Shown piece by piece: positions 27,301-41,516 of a DNA stretch of 64,000 nt (position 1 is its first letter; each line of letters begins with the position of its first letter). Source of the DNA: Acanthosepion esculentum (taxonomy: Eukaryota; Mollusca; Cephalopoda; Sepiida; Sepiidae). Below the pieces are notes generated by a model, which saw nothing but the letters and a program-made list of their open reading frames with translations, did not search any database and was not told the DNA's origin. The stretch is taken from assembly GCA_964036315.1 (NCBI GenBank), contig CAXIWW010000817.1, forward strand, positions 2,143,501 through 2,207,500, in the 5' to 3' direction. A program made the translations under genes and the position numbers.

Positions 27301-30300
27301 TTGGTTTCCGGTCCATATTTGAGCGTCTAATATAAGATTTTAGACTAGGTCCAGCAGCATGGTCTCTGACCTGTTGGCTTCCGGACCATATCTGAGCGTC
27401 TTGTGTAAGATGATACACTACTTCTAGCAGCCATGATTCTGATCTGTTGGTTTCTGGCGCATATTTGAGCGTCTAATGTAAAAAGATAAACTACGACCAG
27501 CAGCATGGCCTCTGATCTGTTGGTTTCCGGTCCATATTTGAGCGTCTAATGTAAGATTTTAGACTACGCCCAGCAGCATGGCCTCTGACCTGTTGGCTTC
27601 CGCTCCATATTTGAGCGTCTTCTGTAAGATCATACACTACGTCCAGCAGACCTGTTTCTGATCTCTTGTTTTCTGGAGCATATTTGAGCGTCTAATGTAA
27701 AAAGATAAACTACGTCCAGCAGCTTGGCCTCTGATCTGTTGGTTTCCGGTTCATATTTGAGCCTCTAATGTAAGATTTTAGACTACGTCCAGCAGCATGG
27801 CCTCTGACCTGTCGGCTTCCGGTCCATATTTGAGCGTCTAGTGTAAGATAATACACTACGTCCAGCAGCCCTGTTTCTGATCTCTTGGTTTCTGGTGCAT
27901 ATTTGACCGTCTAATGTAAAAGATAAACTACGTCCAGCAGCATGGCCTCTGATCTGTTGGTTTCCGGTCCATATTTGAGCCTCTAATGTAAGAATTTAGA
28001 CTACGACCAGCAGCATGGACTCTGACCTCTTGGCTTCCGGTCCATATTCGAGCGTCTTGTGTAAGATGATACACTACGTCCAGCAGCCATGATTCTGATC
28101 TGTTGGTTTCTGGTGCATATTTGAGCGTCTAATGTAAAAAGACAAATTACGTCCAGCAGCTTGGCCTCTGATCTGTTGGTTTCCGGTTCATATTTGAGCG
28201 TCTAATGTAAGATTTTATACTGCGACCAGCAGCATGGCCTCTGACCTGTTGGCTTCCGGTCCATATTTGAGCGTCTTGTGTAAGATGATACACTACGTCC
28301 AGCAGCCCTGTTTCTGATCTCTTGGTTTCTGGTGCATATTTGAGCGTCTAATGTAAAAAGATTTACTACGCCCAGCAGCATGGCCTCTGATCTGTTGGTT
28401 TCCGGTCCATATTTGATCGTCTAATATAAGATTTTAGACTACGTCCAGCAGCATAGCCTCTGACCTGTTGGCTTCCGGTCCATATTTGAGCGTCTTGCGT
28501 AAGATGATACACTACGTCCAGCAGCCCTGTTTCTGATCTCTTGGTTTCTGGTGCATATTTGAGCGTCTAATGTAAAAAGATATACTACGTCCAGCAGCAT
28601 GGCCTCTGATCTGTTGGTTTTCGGTCCATAATTTAGCGTCTAATATAAGATTTTAGACTACGTCCAGCAGCATAGCCTCTGACCTGTTGGCTTCCGGTCC
28701 ATATTTGAGCGTCTTGTGTAAGATGATACACTACATCCAGCAGCCCTGTTTCTGATCTCTTGGTTTCTGGTGCATATTTGAGCGTCTAATATAAGACTTT
28801 AGACTACGTCCAGCAGCATAGCCTCTGACCTGTTGGCTTCCGGTCCATATTTGAGCGTCTAATATAAGATTTTAGACTATGTCCAGCAGCATGGCCTCTG
28901 AACTCTTGGTTTCCGGTCCGTATTTGTGCGTCTTGTGTATATGATACACAACGTCCAGCAGCCCTGTTTCTGATCTCTTGGTTTCTGGTGCATATTTGAG
29001 CGTCTAATGTAAAAAGATAATCTACGTCCCGCAGCATGGCCTCTCATCTGTTGGTTTCCGGTCCATATTTGAGCGTCTTGTGTAAGATGATACACTACGT
29101 CCAGCAGCCCTGTTTCTGATCTCTTGGTTTCTGGTGCATATTTGAGCGTCTAATGTAAAAAGATAAACTACGTACAGCAGCATGGCCTTTGATCTGTTTG
29201 TTTCCGGTCCATATTTGAGCATCTAATGTAAGATTTTAGACTACGTCCAGCAACATGGCCTATGAGCTGTTGGCTTCCGGACCATATCTGAGCGTCTTGT
29301 GTAAGATGATACACTACATCTAGCAGCCATGATTCTGATCTGTTGGTTTCTGGTGCATATTTGACCGTCTAATGTAAAAAGATAAACTACGTCCAGCAGC
29401 ATGGCCTATGATCTATTGGTTTCCGGTCCATATTTGAGCGTCTAATGTAAGATTTTAGACAACGACCAGCAGCATGGCCTCTGAACTCTTGGTTTCCGGT
29501 CCGTATTTGAGCGTCTTGTGTATATGATACACAACGTCCAGCAGCCCTGTTTCTGATCTCTTGGTTTCTGGTGCATATATGAGCGTCTAATGTAAAAAGA
29601 TAATCTACGTCCAGCAGCATGGCCTCTGATCTGTTGGTTTCCGGTTCATATTTGAGCGTCTAATGTAAGATTTTAGACTACGCCCAGCAGCATGGCCTCT
29701 GACCAGTTGGCTTCCGGTCCATATTTGAGCGTCTTCTGTAAGACGATACAGTACGTCCAGCAGACCTGTTTCTGATCTCTTGTTTTCTGGTGCATATTTG
29801 AGCGTCTAATGTAAAAAGATAAACTACGTCCAGCAGCTTGGCCTCTGATCTGTTGGTTTCCAGTTCATATTTGAGCGTCTAATGTAAGATTTTAGACTAC
29901 GTCCAGCAGCATGGCCTCTGACCTCTTGGCTTCCGGTCCATATTTGAGCGTCTTGTGTAAGATGATACACTACGTCCAGCAGCCATGATTCTGATCTGTT
30001 GGTTTCTGGTGCATATTTGAACGTCTAATGTAAAAAGATAAGCTACGTACAGCAGCATGGCCTCTGATCTGTTGGTTTCCGGTCCATATTTGAGCGTCTA
30101 ATATAAGATTTTAGACTACCCCTAGCAGCATGGCGTCTGAGCTGTTGGCTTCAGGTCCATATTTGAGCGTCTTGTGTAAGATGATACACTACGTCCAGCA
30201 GCCCTGTTTCTGATCTCTTGGTATCTTGTGCATATATGAGCGTCTAATGTAAAAAGATATACTACGTCCAGCAGCATGGCCTCTGATCTGTTGGTTTCCG

Positions 30301-31149
30301 GTCCATATTTGAGCGTCTAATATAAGATTTTAGACTACGTGCAGCAGCATAGCCTCTGACCTGTTGGCTTCCGGTCCATATTTGAGAGTCTTTTGTAAGA
30401 TGATACACTACGTCCAGCAGCCATGTTTCTGATCTCTTGGTTTCTTGTGCATATTTGAGCGTCTAATGTAAAAAGATATACTACGTCCAGCAGCATGGCC
30501 TCTGATCTGTTGGGTTCCGGTCCATAATTTAGCGTCTAATATAAGATTTTAGACTACGTCCAGCAGCATGGCCTCTGACCTGTATGTTTCCGGTCGATAT
30601 TTTAGCGTCTTGTGTAAGATGATACACTACGTCCAGAAGCCATGATTCTGATCTGTTGGTTTCTGGTGCATATTTGAGCGTCTAATATAAAAAGATAAAC
30701 TACGTCCAGCAGCATACCCTATGATCTCTTGATTTCCGGTCCATATTTGAGCGTCTAATGTAAGATTTTAGACAACGTCCAGCAACATGGACTCTGAACT
30801 CTTGGTTTCCGGGCCGTATTTGAGCGTCTTGTGTATATGATACACAAAGTCCAGCAGCCCTGTTTCTGATCTCTTGGTTTCCGGTCCATATTTGATCGTC
30901 TAATATAAGATTTTAGAATACGTCCAGCAGCATAGCTTCTGACCTGTTGTCTTCCGGTCCATATTTGAGCGTCTTGTGTAAGATGATACACTACATCCAG
31001 CAGCCTTGTTTCTGATCTCTTGGTTTCTGGTGCATATTTGAGCGTCTAATATAAGACTTTAGACTACGTCCAGCAGCATAGCCTCTGACCTGTTGGCTTC
31101 CGGTCCATATTTGAGCGTCTAATATAAGATTTTAGACTATGCCCAGCAG

Positions 31150-32599
31150 CATGGCCTCTGATCTGTTGGTTTCCGGTCCATATTTGAGCGTCTAGTATAA
31201 GATTTTAGACTACATCCAGCAGCATAGCCTCTGACCTGTTGGCTTCCGGTCCATATTTGAGCGTCTTGTGTAAGATGATACACTACGCCCAGCAGCCCTG
31301 TTTCTGATCTCTTGGTTTCTGGTGCATATTTGAGCGTCTAATGTAAAAAGATAAACTACGTACAGCAGCATGGCCTTTGATCTGTTGGTTTCCGGTCCAT
31401 ATTTGACCGTCTAATGTAAGATTTTAGACTACGACCAGCAGCATGGCCTCTGACCTGTATGTTTCCGGTCGATATTTTAGCGTCTTGTGTAAGATGATAC
31501 ACTACGTCCAGAAGCCATGATTCTGATCTGTTGGTTTCTGGTGCATATTTGAGCGTCTAATATAAAAAGATAAACTACGTCCAGCAGCATACCCTATGAT
31601 CTGTTGATTTCCGGTCCATATTTGAGCGTCTAATGTAAGATTTTAGACAACGTCCAGCAACATGGCCTCTGAACTCTTGGTTTCCGGTCCGTATTTGAGC
31701 GTCTTGTGTATATGATACACAAAGTCCAGCAGCCCTGTTTCTGATCTCTTGGTTTCTGGTGCATATATGAGCGTCTAATGTAAAAAGATAATCTACGGTC
31801 AGCAGCATGGCCTCTGATCTGTTGGTTTCCGGTTCATATTTGAGCGTCTAATGTAAGATTTTAGACTACATCCAGCAGCATGGCCTCTGACCTGTTGGCT
31901 TCCGGTCCATATTTGAGCGTCTTCTGTAAGATGATACACTACGTCCAGCAGACCTGTTTCTGATCTCTTGTTTTCTGGTGCATATTTGAGCGTCTAATGT
32001 AAAAAGATAAACTACGTCCAGCAGCTTGGCCTCTGATCTGTTGGTTTCCGGTTCATATTTGAGCGTCTAATGTAAGATTTTATACTGCGACCAGCAGCAT
32101 GGCCTCTGACCTGTTGGCTTCCGGTCCATATTTGAACGTCTTGTGTAAGATGATACACTACGTCCAGCAGCCCTGTTTCTGATCTCTTGGTTTCTGGTGC
32201 ATATTTGAGCGTCTAATGTAAAAAGATATACTACGCCCAGCAGCATGGCCTCTGATCTGTTGGTTTCCGGTCCATATTTGATCGTCTAATATAAGATTGT
32301 AGACTACGTCCAGCAGCATAGCCTCTGACCTGTTGGCTTCCAGTCCATATTTGAGCGTCTTGTGTAAGATGATACACTACGTCCAGCAGCCCTGTTTCTG
32401 ATCTCTTGGTTTCTGGTGCATATTTGAGCGTCTAATGTAAAAAGATATACTACGCCCAGCAGCATGGCCTCTGATCTGTTGGTTTCCGGTCCATATTTGA
32501 TCGTCTAATATAAGATTTTAGACTACGTCCAGCAGCATAGCCTCTGACCTGTTGGCTTCCGGTCCATATTTGAGCGTCTTGTGTAAGATGATACACTAC
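31150..32599 (-). repeat. Dispersed family C segment, copy 1 of an 8,022-bp-spaced pair
   Basis: This stretch matches about 39172-40621 at a constant offset of 8,022 bp. Shared uncommon variants include GACCTGTATGTTTCCGGTCG (31453/39475), CGTCCAGAAGCCATGATTC, CAGCATACCCTATGATCTG and CTACGGTCAGCAGCATGG. About 110 trimer-related monomers separate the copies, so this is a segmental duplication or exchange within the right arm. Boundaries are approximate because the surrounding monomers belong to the same family. Confidence 0.78.
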
Positions 32600-34335
32600 G
32601 TCTAGCAGCCATGATTCTGATCTGTTGGTTTCTGGTGCATATTTGACCTTCTAATGTAAAAAGATAAACTACGTCCAGCAGCATGGCTTATGATCTGTTG
32701 GTTTCCGGTCCATATTTGAGCGTCTAATGTAAGATTTTAGACAACGTCCAGCAGCATGGCCTCTGAACTCTTGGTTTCCGGTCCGTATTTGAGCGTCTTG
32801 TGTATATGATACACAACGTCCAGCAGCCCTGTTTCTGATCTCTTGGTTTCTGGTGCATATATGAGCGTCTAATGTAAAAAGATAATCTACGGTCAGCAGC
32901 ATGGCCTCTGATCTGTTGGTTTCCGGTTCATATTTGAGCGTCTAATGTAAGATTTTAGACTACATCCAGCAGCATGGCCTCTGACCTGTTGGCTTCCGGT
33001 CCATATTTGAGCGTCTTCTGTAAGATGATACACTACGTCCAGCAGACCTGTTTCTGATCTCTTGTTTTCTGGTGCATATTTGAGCGTCTAATGTAAAAAG
33101 ATAAACTACGTCCAGCAGCTTGGCCTCTTATCTGTTGGTTTCCGGTTCATATTTGAGCGTCTAATGTAAGATTTTATACTGCGACCAGCAGCATGGCCTC
33201 TGACCTGTTGGCTTCCGGTCCATATTTGAGCGTCTTGTGTAAGATGATACACTACGTCCAGCAGCCCTGTTTCTGATCTCTTGGTTTCTGGTGCATATTT
33301 GAGCCTCTAATGTAAAAAGATATACTACGCCCAGCAGCATGGCCTCTGATCTGTTGGTTTCCGGTCCATATTTGATCGTCTAATATAAGATTTTAGACTA
33401 CGTCCAGCAGCATAGCCTCTGACCTGTTGGCTTCCGGTCCATATTTGAGCGTCTTGTGTAAGATGATACACTACGTCTAGCAGCCATGATTCTGATCTGT
33501 TGGTTTCTGGTGCATATTTGACCGTCTAATGTAAAAAGATAAACTACGTCCAGCAGCATGGCCTATGATCTGTTGGTTTCCGGTCCATATTTGAGCGTCT
33601 AATGTAAGATTTTAGACAACGTCCAGCAGCATGGCCTCTGAACTCTTGGTTTCCGGTTCGTATTTGAGCGTCTTGTGTATATGATACACAACGTCCAGCA
33701 GCCCTGTTTCTGATCTCTTGGTTTCTGGTGCATATATGAGCGTCTAATGTAAAAAGATAATCTACGGTCAGCAGCATGGCCTCTGATCTGTTGGTTTCCG
33801 GTTCATATTTGAGCGTCTAATGTAAGATTTTAGACTACATCCAGCAGCATGGCCTCTGACCTGTTGGCCTCCGGTCCATATTTGAGCATCTTCTGTAAGA
33901 TGATACACTACGTCCAGCAGATCTGTTTCTGATCTCTTGTTTTCTGGTGCATATTTGAGCGTCTAATGTAAAAAGATAAACTACGTCCAGCAGCTTGGCC
34001 TCTGATCTGTTGGTTTCCGGTTAATATTTGAGCGTCTAATGTAAGATTTTATACTGCGACCAGCAGCATGGCCTCTGACCTGTTGGCTTCCGGTCCATAT
34101 TTGAGCGTCTTGTGTAAGATGATACACTACGTCCAGCAGCCCTGTTTCTGATCTCTTGGTTTCTGGTGCATATTTGAGCCTCTAATGTAAAAAGATATAC
34201 TACGCCCAGCAGCATGGCCTCTGATCTGTTGGTTTCCGGTCCATATTTGATCGACTAATATAAGATTTTAGACTACGACCAGCAGCATAGCCTCTGACCT
34301 GTTGGCTTCCGGTCCATATTTGAGCGTCTTGTGTA
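32585..34335 (-). repeat. 875-bp higher-order repeat in family C (two full copies)
   Basis: A block of twelve monomers (four trimers) at about 32585-33460 recurs at about 33460-34335 with an offset of 875 bp. Shared variants in order are CGTCTAGCAGCCATGATTC, GGCTTATG or GGCCTATGATCTG, GACAACGTCCAGCAGC, CTACGGTCAGCAGC and TTTATACTGCGACCAGC. A related partial copy starts about 1,094 bp upstream (875 + 219), around 31575, so one extra trimer separates it. This is a true HOR above the trimer level and is confined to the right arm as far as I can see. Confidence 0.82.
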
Positions 34336-34559
34336 AGATGATACACTACGTCCAGCAGCCCTGTTTCTAATCTCTTGGTTTCTGGTGCATATTTGAGCGT
34401 CTAATGTGAAAAGATATACTACGCCCAGCAGCATGGCCTCTGATCTGTTGGTTTCCGGTCCATATTTGATCGTCTAATATAAGATTTTAGACTACGTCCA
34501 GCAGCATAGCCTCTGACCTGTTGGCTTCCGGTCCATATTTGAGCGTCTTGTGTAAGATG

Positions 34560-36880
34560 ATACACTACGTCTAGCAGCCATGATTCTGATCTGTTGGTTT
34601 CTGGTGCATATTTGAGCGTCTAATATAAGACTTTAGACTACGTCCAGCAGCATAGCCTCTGACCTGTTGGCTTCCGGTCCATATTTGAGCGTCTAATATA
34701 AGATTTTAGAATATGCCCAGCAGCATGGCAACTGATCTGTTGGTTTCCGGTCCATATTTGAGCGTCTAGTATAAGATTTTAGACTACGTCCAGCAGCATA
34801 GCCTCTGACCTGTTGGCTTCCGGTCCATATTTGAGCGTCTTGTGTAAGATGATACACTACGTCCAGCAGCCCTGTTTCTGATCTCTTGGTTTCTGGTGCA
34901 TATTTGAGCGTCTAATGTAAAAAGATATACTACGCCCAGCAGCATGGCCTCTGATCTGTTGGTTTCCGGTCCATATTTGATCGTCTAATATAAGATTTTA
35001 GACGACGTCCAGCAGCATAGCCTCTGACCTGTTGGCTTCCGGTCCATATTTGAGCGTCTTTTGTAAGATGATACACTACGTCCAGCAGCCCTGTTTCTGA
35101 TCTCTTGGTTTCTGGTGCATATTTGAGCGTCTAATGTAAAAAGATATACTACGTCCAGCAGCATGGCCTCTGATCTGTTGGTTTTCGGTCCATAATTTAG
35201 CGTCTAATATATGATTTTAGACTACGTCCAGCAGCATAGCCTCTGACCTGTTGGCTTCCGGTCCATATTTGAGCGTCTTGTGTAAGATGATACACTACGT
35301 CCAGCAGCCCTGTTTCTGATCTCTTGGTTTCTGGTGCATATTTGAGCGTCTAATATAAGACTTTAGACTACGTCCAGCAGCATAGCCTCTGACCTGTTGG
35401 CTTCCGGTCCATATTTGAGCCTCTTGTGTAAGATGATACACTACATCCAGCAGCCCTGTTTCTGATCTCTTGGTTTCTGGTGCATATTTGACCGTCTAAT
35501 GTAAAAGATAAATTACGTCCAGCAGCATGGCCTCTGATCTGTTGGTTTCCGGTCCATATTTGAGCCACTAATGTAAGATTTTAGACTACGACCAGCAGCA
35601 TAGACTCTTACCTCTTGGCTTCCGGTCCATATTTGAGCGTCTAATGTGAAAAGATAAGCTACGTACAGCAGCATGGCCTCTGATCTGTTGGTTTCCGGTC
35701 CATATTTGATCGACTAATATAAGATTTTAGACTACGTCCAGCAGCATAGCTTCTGACCTGTTGGCTTCCGGTCCATATTTGAGCGTCTTGTGTAAGATGA
35801 TACACTACGTCCAGCAGCCCTGTTTCTGATCTCTTGGTTTCTGGTGCATATTTGAGCGTCTAATGTAAAAAGATATACTACGCCCAGCAGCATGGCCTCT
35901 GATCTGTTGGTTTCCGGTCCATATTTGATCGTCTAATATAAGATTTTAGACTACGTCCAGCAGCATAGCCTCTGACCTGTTGGCTTCCGGTCCATATTTG
36001 AGCGTCTTGTGTAAGATGATACACTACGTCTAGCAGCCATGATTCTGATCTGTTGGTTTCTGGTGCATATTTGAGCGTCTAATATAAGACTTTAGACTAC
36101 GTCCAGCAGCATAGCCTCTGACCTGTTGGCTTCCGGTCCATATTTGAGCGTCTAATATAAGATTTTAGACTATGCCCAGCAGCATGGCAACTGATCTGTT
36201 GGTTTCCGGTCCATATTTGAGCGTCTAGTATAAGATTTTAGACTACGTCCAGCAGCATAGCCTCTGACCTGTTGGCTTCCGGTCCATATTTGAGCGTCTT
36301 GTGTAAGATGATACACTACGTCCAGCAGCCCTGTTTCTGATCTCTTGGTTTCTGGTGCATATTTGAGCGTCTAATGTAAAAAGATATACTACGTCCAGCA
36401 GCATGGCCTCTGATCTGTTGGTTTTCGGTCCATAATTTAGCATCTAATATAAGATTTTAGACTACGTCCAGCAGCATAGCCTCTGACCTGTTGGCTTCCG
36501 GTCCATATTTGAGCGTCTTGTGTAAGATGATACACTACGTCCAGCAGCCCTGTTTCTGATCTCTTGGTTTCTGGTGCATATTTGAGCGTCTAATATAAGA
36601 CTTTAGACTACGTCCAGCAGCATAGCCTCTGACCTGTTGGCTTCCGGTCCATATTTGAGCCTCTTGTGTAAGATGATACACTACATCCAGCAGCCCTGTT
36701 TCTGATCTCTTGGTTTCTGGTGCATATTTGACCGTCTAATGTAAAAGATAAATTACGTCCAGCAGAATGGCCTCTGATCTGTTGGTTTCCGGTCCATATT
36801 TGAGCCACTAATGTAAGATTTTAGACTACGACCAGCAGCATAGACTCTTACCTCTTGGCTTCCGGTCCATATTTGAGCGT
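34560..36880 (-). repeat. Mosaic segmental copies in family C (1,240 and ~1,458 bp spacing)
   Basis: The segment around 35130-35640 recurs at about 36370-36880, offset 1,240 bp (17 monomers). Shared marks are GGTCCATAATTTAGC, GAGCCACTAATGTAAG and GCATAGACTCTTACC. The neighbouring stretch 34560-34740, carrying GGCAACTGATCTGTTGG, recurs near 36018-36200 at about 1,458 bp (20 monomers). Two spacings in overlapping territory imply successive exchange events. Boundaries are approximate. Confidence 0.72.
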
Positions 36881-37359
36881 CTTGTGTAAGATGATACACT
36901 ACGTCCAGCAGCCATGATTCTGATCTGTTGGTTTCTGGTGCATATTTGAGCGTCTAATGTAAAAAGATAAGCTACGTACAGCAGCATGGCCTCTGATCTG
37001 TTGGTTTCCGGTCCATATTTGAGCGTCTAATATAAGATTTTAGACTACGCCTAGCAGCATGGCCTCTGAGCTGTTGGCTTCAGGTCCATATTTGAGCGTC
37101 TTGTGTAAGATGATACACTACGTCCAGCAGCCCTGTTTCTGATCTCTTGGTTTCTGGTGCATATTTGAGCGTCTAATGTAAAAAGATAAACTACGTCCAG
37201 CTGCATGGCCTTTGATCTGTTGGTTTCCGGTCCATATTTGAGCGTCTAATGTAAGATTTTAGACTACGTCCAGCAGCATGGCCTCTGACCTGTTGGCTTC
37301 CGGACCATATCTGAGCGTCTTGTGTAAGATGATACACTACGTCCAGCAGCCCTGTTTCT

Positions 37360-38615
37360 GATCTCTTGGTTTCTTGTGCATATTTGAGCGTCTAATGTAA
37401 AAAGATATACTACGTCCAGCAGCATGGCCTCTGATCTGTTGGTTTCCGGTCCATAATTTAGCCTCTAATATAAGATTTTAGACTACGTCCAGCAGCATGG
37501 CCTCTGACCTGTATGTTTCCCGGCGATATTTTAGCGTCTTGTGTAAGATGATACACTACGTCCAGAAGCCATGATTCTGATCTGTTGGTTTCTGGAGCAT
37601 ATTTGAGCGTCTAATATAAAAAGATAAACTACGTCCAGCAGCATGGCCTCTGATCTGTTGGATTCCGGTCCATATTTGACCGTCTAATGTAAGATATTAG
37701 ACTACGCCCAGCAGCATGGCCTCTGACCTCTTGGCTTCCGGTCAATATTTGACCGTCTTGTGTCAGATGATACACTACGTCCAGCAGCCATGATACTGAT
37801 CTCACTGTTTCTGATGCATATTTGAGCGTCTAATGTAAAATATAAACTATGTCCAGCAGCATTGCCTCTGATCTGTTGGATTCCGGTCCATATTTGAGCG
37901 TCCAATGTAAGATTTTAGACTACGTCCAGCCGCATTGCCTCTGACCCGTTGGCTTCAGGTCCATATTTGAGCGTCTTGTGTAAGATGATACACTACGTCC
38001 AGCAGCCCTGTTTCTGATCTCTTGGTATCTTGTGCATATTTGACCGTCTAATGTAAAAAGATAAACTACGTCCAGCAGCATGGCCTATGATCTCTTGTTT
38101 TCTGGTGCATATTTGAGCGTCTAATGTAAAAAGATAAACTACGTCCAGCAGGTGGCCTCTGATCTGTTGGTTTCCGGTTCATATTTGAGCGTCTAATGTA
38201 AGATTTTATACTGCGTCCAGCATCATGGCCTCTGACCTGTTGGCTTCCGGTCCATATTTGAGCGTCTTGTGTAAGATGTTACACTACGTCCAGCAGCCCT
38301 GTTTCTGATCTCTTGGTTTCTGGTGCATATCTGAGCGTCTAATGTAAAAAGATATACTACGTCTAGCAGCATGGCCTCTGATCTGTTGCTTTCCGGTCCA
38401 TATTTGATCGTCTAATATAAGATTTTAGACTACGTCCAGCAGCATAGCCTCTGACCTGTTGGCTTCCGGTCCATATTTGAGCGTCTTGTGTAAGATGATA
38501 CACTACGTCCAGCAGACCTGTTTCTGATCTCTTGGTTTCTGGTGCATATTTGAGCGTCTAATATAAGACTTTAGACTACGTCCAGCAGCATAGCCTCTGA
38601 CCTGTTGGCTTCCGG
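37360..38615 (-). repeat. Dispersed family C segment, copy 1 of a 4,157-bp-spaced pair
   Basis: This stretch of about 1.26 kb matches 41517-42772 at offset 4,157 bp. Shared rare marks include GTATGTTTCCCGGCG (37510/41667), CTCACTGTTTCTGATGC, AAACTATGTCCAGCAGCATT, TGACCCGTTGGCTTCAGG and a two-base-shorter CCAGCAGGTGGCC. A shorter match at the same offset starts near 36880/41037, so the underlying duplicated tract may be longer and partly overwritten by other monomers. Confidence 0.8.
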
Positions 38616-39171
38616 TCCATATTTGAGCGTCTTGTGTAAGATGATACACTACGTCCAGCGGCCCTTTTTCTGATCTCTTGGTTTCTGGTGCATATTTGAG
38701 CGTCTAATGTAAAAAGATATACTACGCCCAGCAGCATGGCCTCTGATCTGTTGGTTTTCGGTCCATAATTTAGCGTCTAATATAAGATTTTAGACTACGT
38801 CCAGCAGCATAGCCTCTGACCTGTTGGCTTCCGGTCCATATTTGAGCGTCTTGTGTAAGATGATACACTACGTCCAGCAGCTCTGTTTCTGATCTCTTGG
38901 TTTCTGGTGCATATTTGAGCGTCTAATATAAAAAGATAAACTACGTCCAGCAGCATACCCTATGATCTCTTGATTTCCGGTCCATATTTGAGCGTCTAAT
39001 GTAAGATTTTAGACAACGTCCAGCAACATGGCCTCTGAACTCTTGGTTTCCGGTCCGTATTTGAGCGTCTTGTGTATATGATACACAAGGTCCAGCAGCC
39101 CTGTTTCTGATCTCTTGGTTTCTGGTGCATATTTGAGCGTCTAATGTAAAAAGATAATCTACGTCCCGCAG

Positions 39172-40621
39172 CATGGCCTCTCATCTGTTGGTTTCCGGTC
39201 CATATTTGAGCGTCTAGTATAAGATTTTAGACTACATCCAGCAGCATAGCCTCTGACCTGTTGGCTTCCGGTCCATATTTGAGCGTCTTGTGTAAGATGA
39301 TACACTACGTCCAGCAGCCCTGTTTCTGATCTCTTGGTTTCTGGTGCATATTTGAGCGTCTAATGTAAAAAGATAAACAACGTACAGCAGCATGGCCTTT
39401 GATCTGTTGGTTTCCGGTCCATATTTGAGCGTCTAATGTAAGATTTTAGTCTACGTCCAGCAGCATGGCCTCTGACCTGTATGTTTCCGGTCGATATTTT
39501 AGCGTCTTGTGTAAGATGATACACTACGTCCAGAAGCCATGATTCTGATCTGTTGGTTTCTGGTGCATATTTGAGCGTCTAATATAAAAAGATAAACTAC
39601 GTCCAGCAGCATACCCTATGATCTGTTGATTTCCGGTCCATATTTGAGCGTCTAATGTAAGATTTTAGACAACGTCCAGCAACATGGCCTCTGAACTCTT
39701 GGTTTCCGGTCCGTATTTGAGCGTCTTGTGTATATGATACACAAAGTCCAGCAGCCCTGTTTCTGATCTCTTGGTTTCTGGTGCATATATGAGCGTCTAA
39801 TGTAAAAAGATAATCTACGGTCAGCAGCATGGCCTCTGATCTGTTGGTTTCCGGTTCATATTTGAGAGTCTAATGTAAGATTTTAGACTACATCCAGCAG
39901 CATGGCCTCTGACCTGTTGGCTTCCGGTCCATATTTGAGCGTCTTCTGTAAGATGATACACTACGTCCAGCACACCTGTTTCTGATCTCTAGTTTTCTGG
40001 TGCATATTTGAGCGTCTAATGTAAAAAGATAAACTACGTCCAGCAGCTTGGCCTCTGATCTGTTGGTTTCCGGTTCATATTTGAGCGTCTAATGTAAGAT
40101 TTTATACTGCGACCAGCAGCATGGCCTCTGACCTGTTGGCTTCCGGTCCATATTTGAGCGTCTTGTGTAAGATGATACACTACGTCCAGCTGCCCTGTTT
40201 CTGATCTCTTGGTTTCTGGTGCATATTTGAGCGTCTAATGTAAAAAGATATACTACGCCCAGCAGCATGGCCTCTGATCTGTTGGTTTCCGGTCCATATT
40301 TGATCGTCTAATATAAGATTTTAGACTCCGTCCAGCAGCATAGCCTCTGACCTGTTGGCTTCCGGTCCATATTTGAGCGTCTTGTGTAAGATGATACACT
40401 ACGTCCAGCAGCCCTGTTTCTGATCTCTTGGTTTCTGGTGCATATTTGAGCGTCTAATGTAAAAAGATATACTACGCCCAGCAGCATGGCCTCTGATCTG
40501 TTGGTTTCCGGTCCATATTTGATCGTCTAATATAAGATTTTAGACTACGTCCAGCAGCATAGCCTCTGACCTGTTGGCTTCAGGTCCATATTTGAGCGTC
40601 TTGTGTAAGATGATACACTAC
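39172..40621 (-). repeat. Dispersed family C segment, copy 2 of the 8,022-bp-spaced pair
   Basis: Partner of 31150-32599. It keeps the same order of variant monomers, with scattered substitutions such as GATAAACAACGTACAGC for GATAAACTACGTACAGC. The right limit is set where the partner continues into an AGCAGCCATGATTC type-2 variant and this copy continues into AGCAGCCCTGTTTC. Confidence 0.77.
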
Positions 40622-41516
40622 GTCCAGCAGCCCTGTTTCTGATCTCTTGGTTTCTGGTGCATATTTGAGCGTCTAATGTAAAAAGATATACTACATCCAG
40701 CAGCATGGCCTCTGATCTGTTGGTTTTCGGTCCATAATTTAGCGTCTAATATAAGATTTTAGACTACGTCCAGCAGCATAGCCTCTGACCTGTTGGCTTC
40801 CGGTCCATATTTGAGCGTCTTGTGTAAGATGATACACTACGTCCAGCAGCCCTGTTTCTGATCTCTTGGTTTCTGGTGCATATTTGAGCGTCTAATATAA
40901 GACTTTAGACTACGTCCAGCAGCATAGCCTCTGACCTGTTGGCTTCCGGTCCATATTTGAGCCACTAATGTAAGATTTTAGACTACGACCAGCAGCATGG
41001 ACTCTTACCTCTTGGCTTCCGGTCCATATTTGAGCGTCTTGTGTAAGATGATACACTACGTCCAGCAGCCATGATTCTGATCTGTTGGTTTCTGGTGCAT
41101 ATTTGAGCGTCTAATGTAAAAAGATAAGCTACGTACAGCAGCATGGCCTCTGATCTGTTGGTTTCCGGTCCATATTTGAGCGTCTAATATAAGATTTTAG
41201 ACTACGCCCAGCAGCATGGCCTCTGAGCTGTTGGCTTCAGGTCCATATTTGAGAGTCTTTTGTAAAATGATACACTACGTCCAGCAGCCCTGTTTCTGAT
41301 CTCTTGGTATCTTGTGCATATATGAGCATCTAATGTAAAAAGATATACTACGTCCAGCAGCATGGCCTCTGATCTGTTGGTTTCCGGTCCATATTTGAGC
41401 GTCTAATATAAGATTTTAGACTACGTGCAGCAGCAAAGCCTCTGACCTGTTGGCTTCCGGTCCATATTTGAGAGTCTTTTGTAAGATGATACACTACGTC
41501 CAGCAGCCCTGTTTCT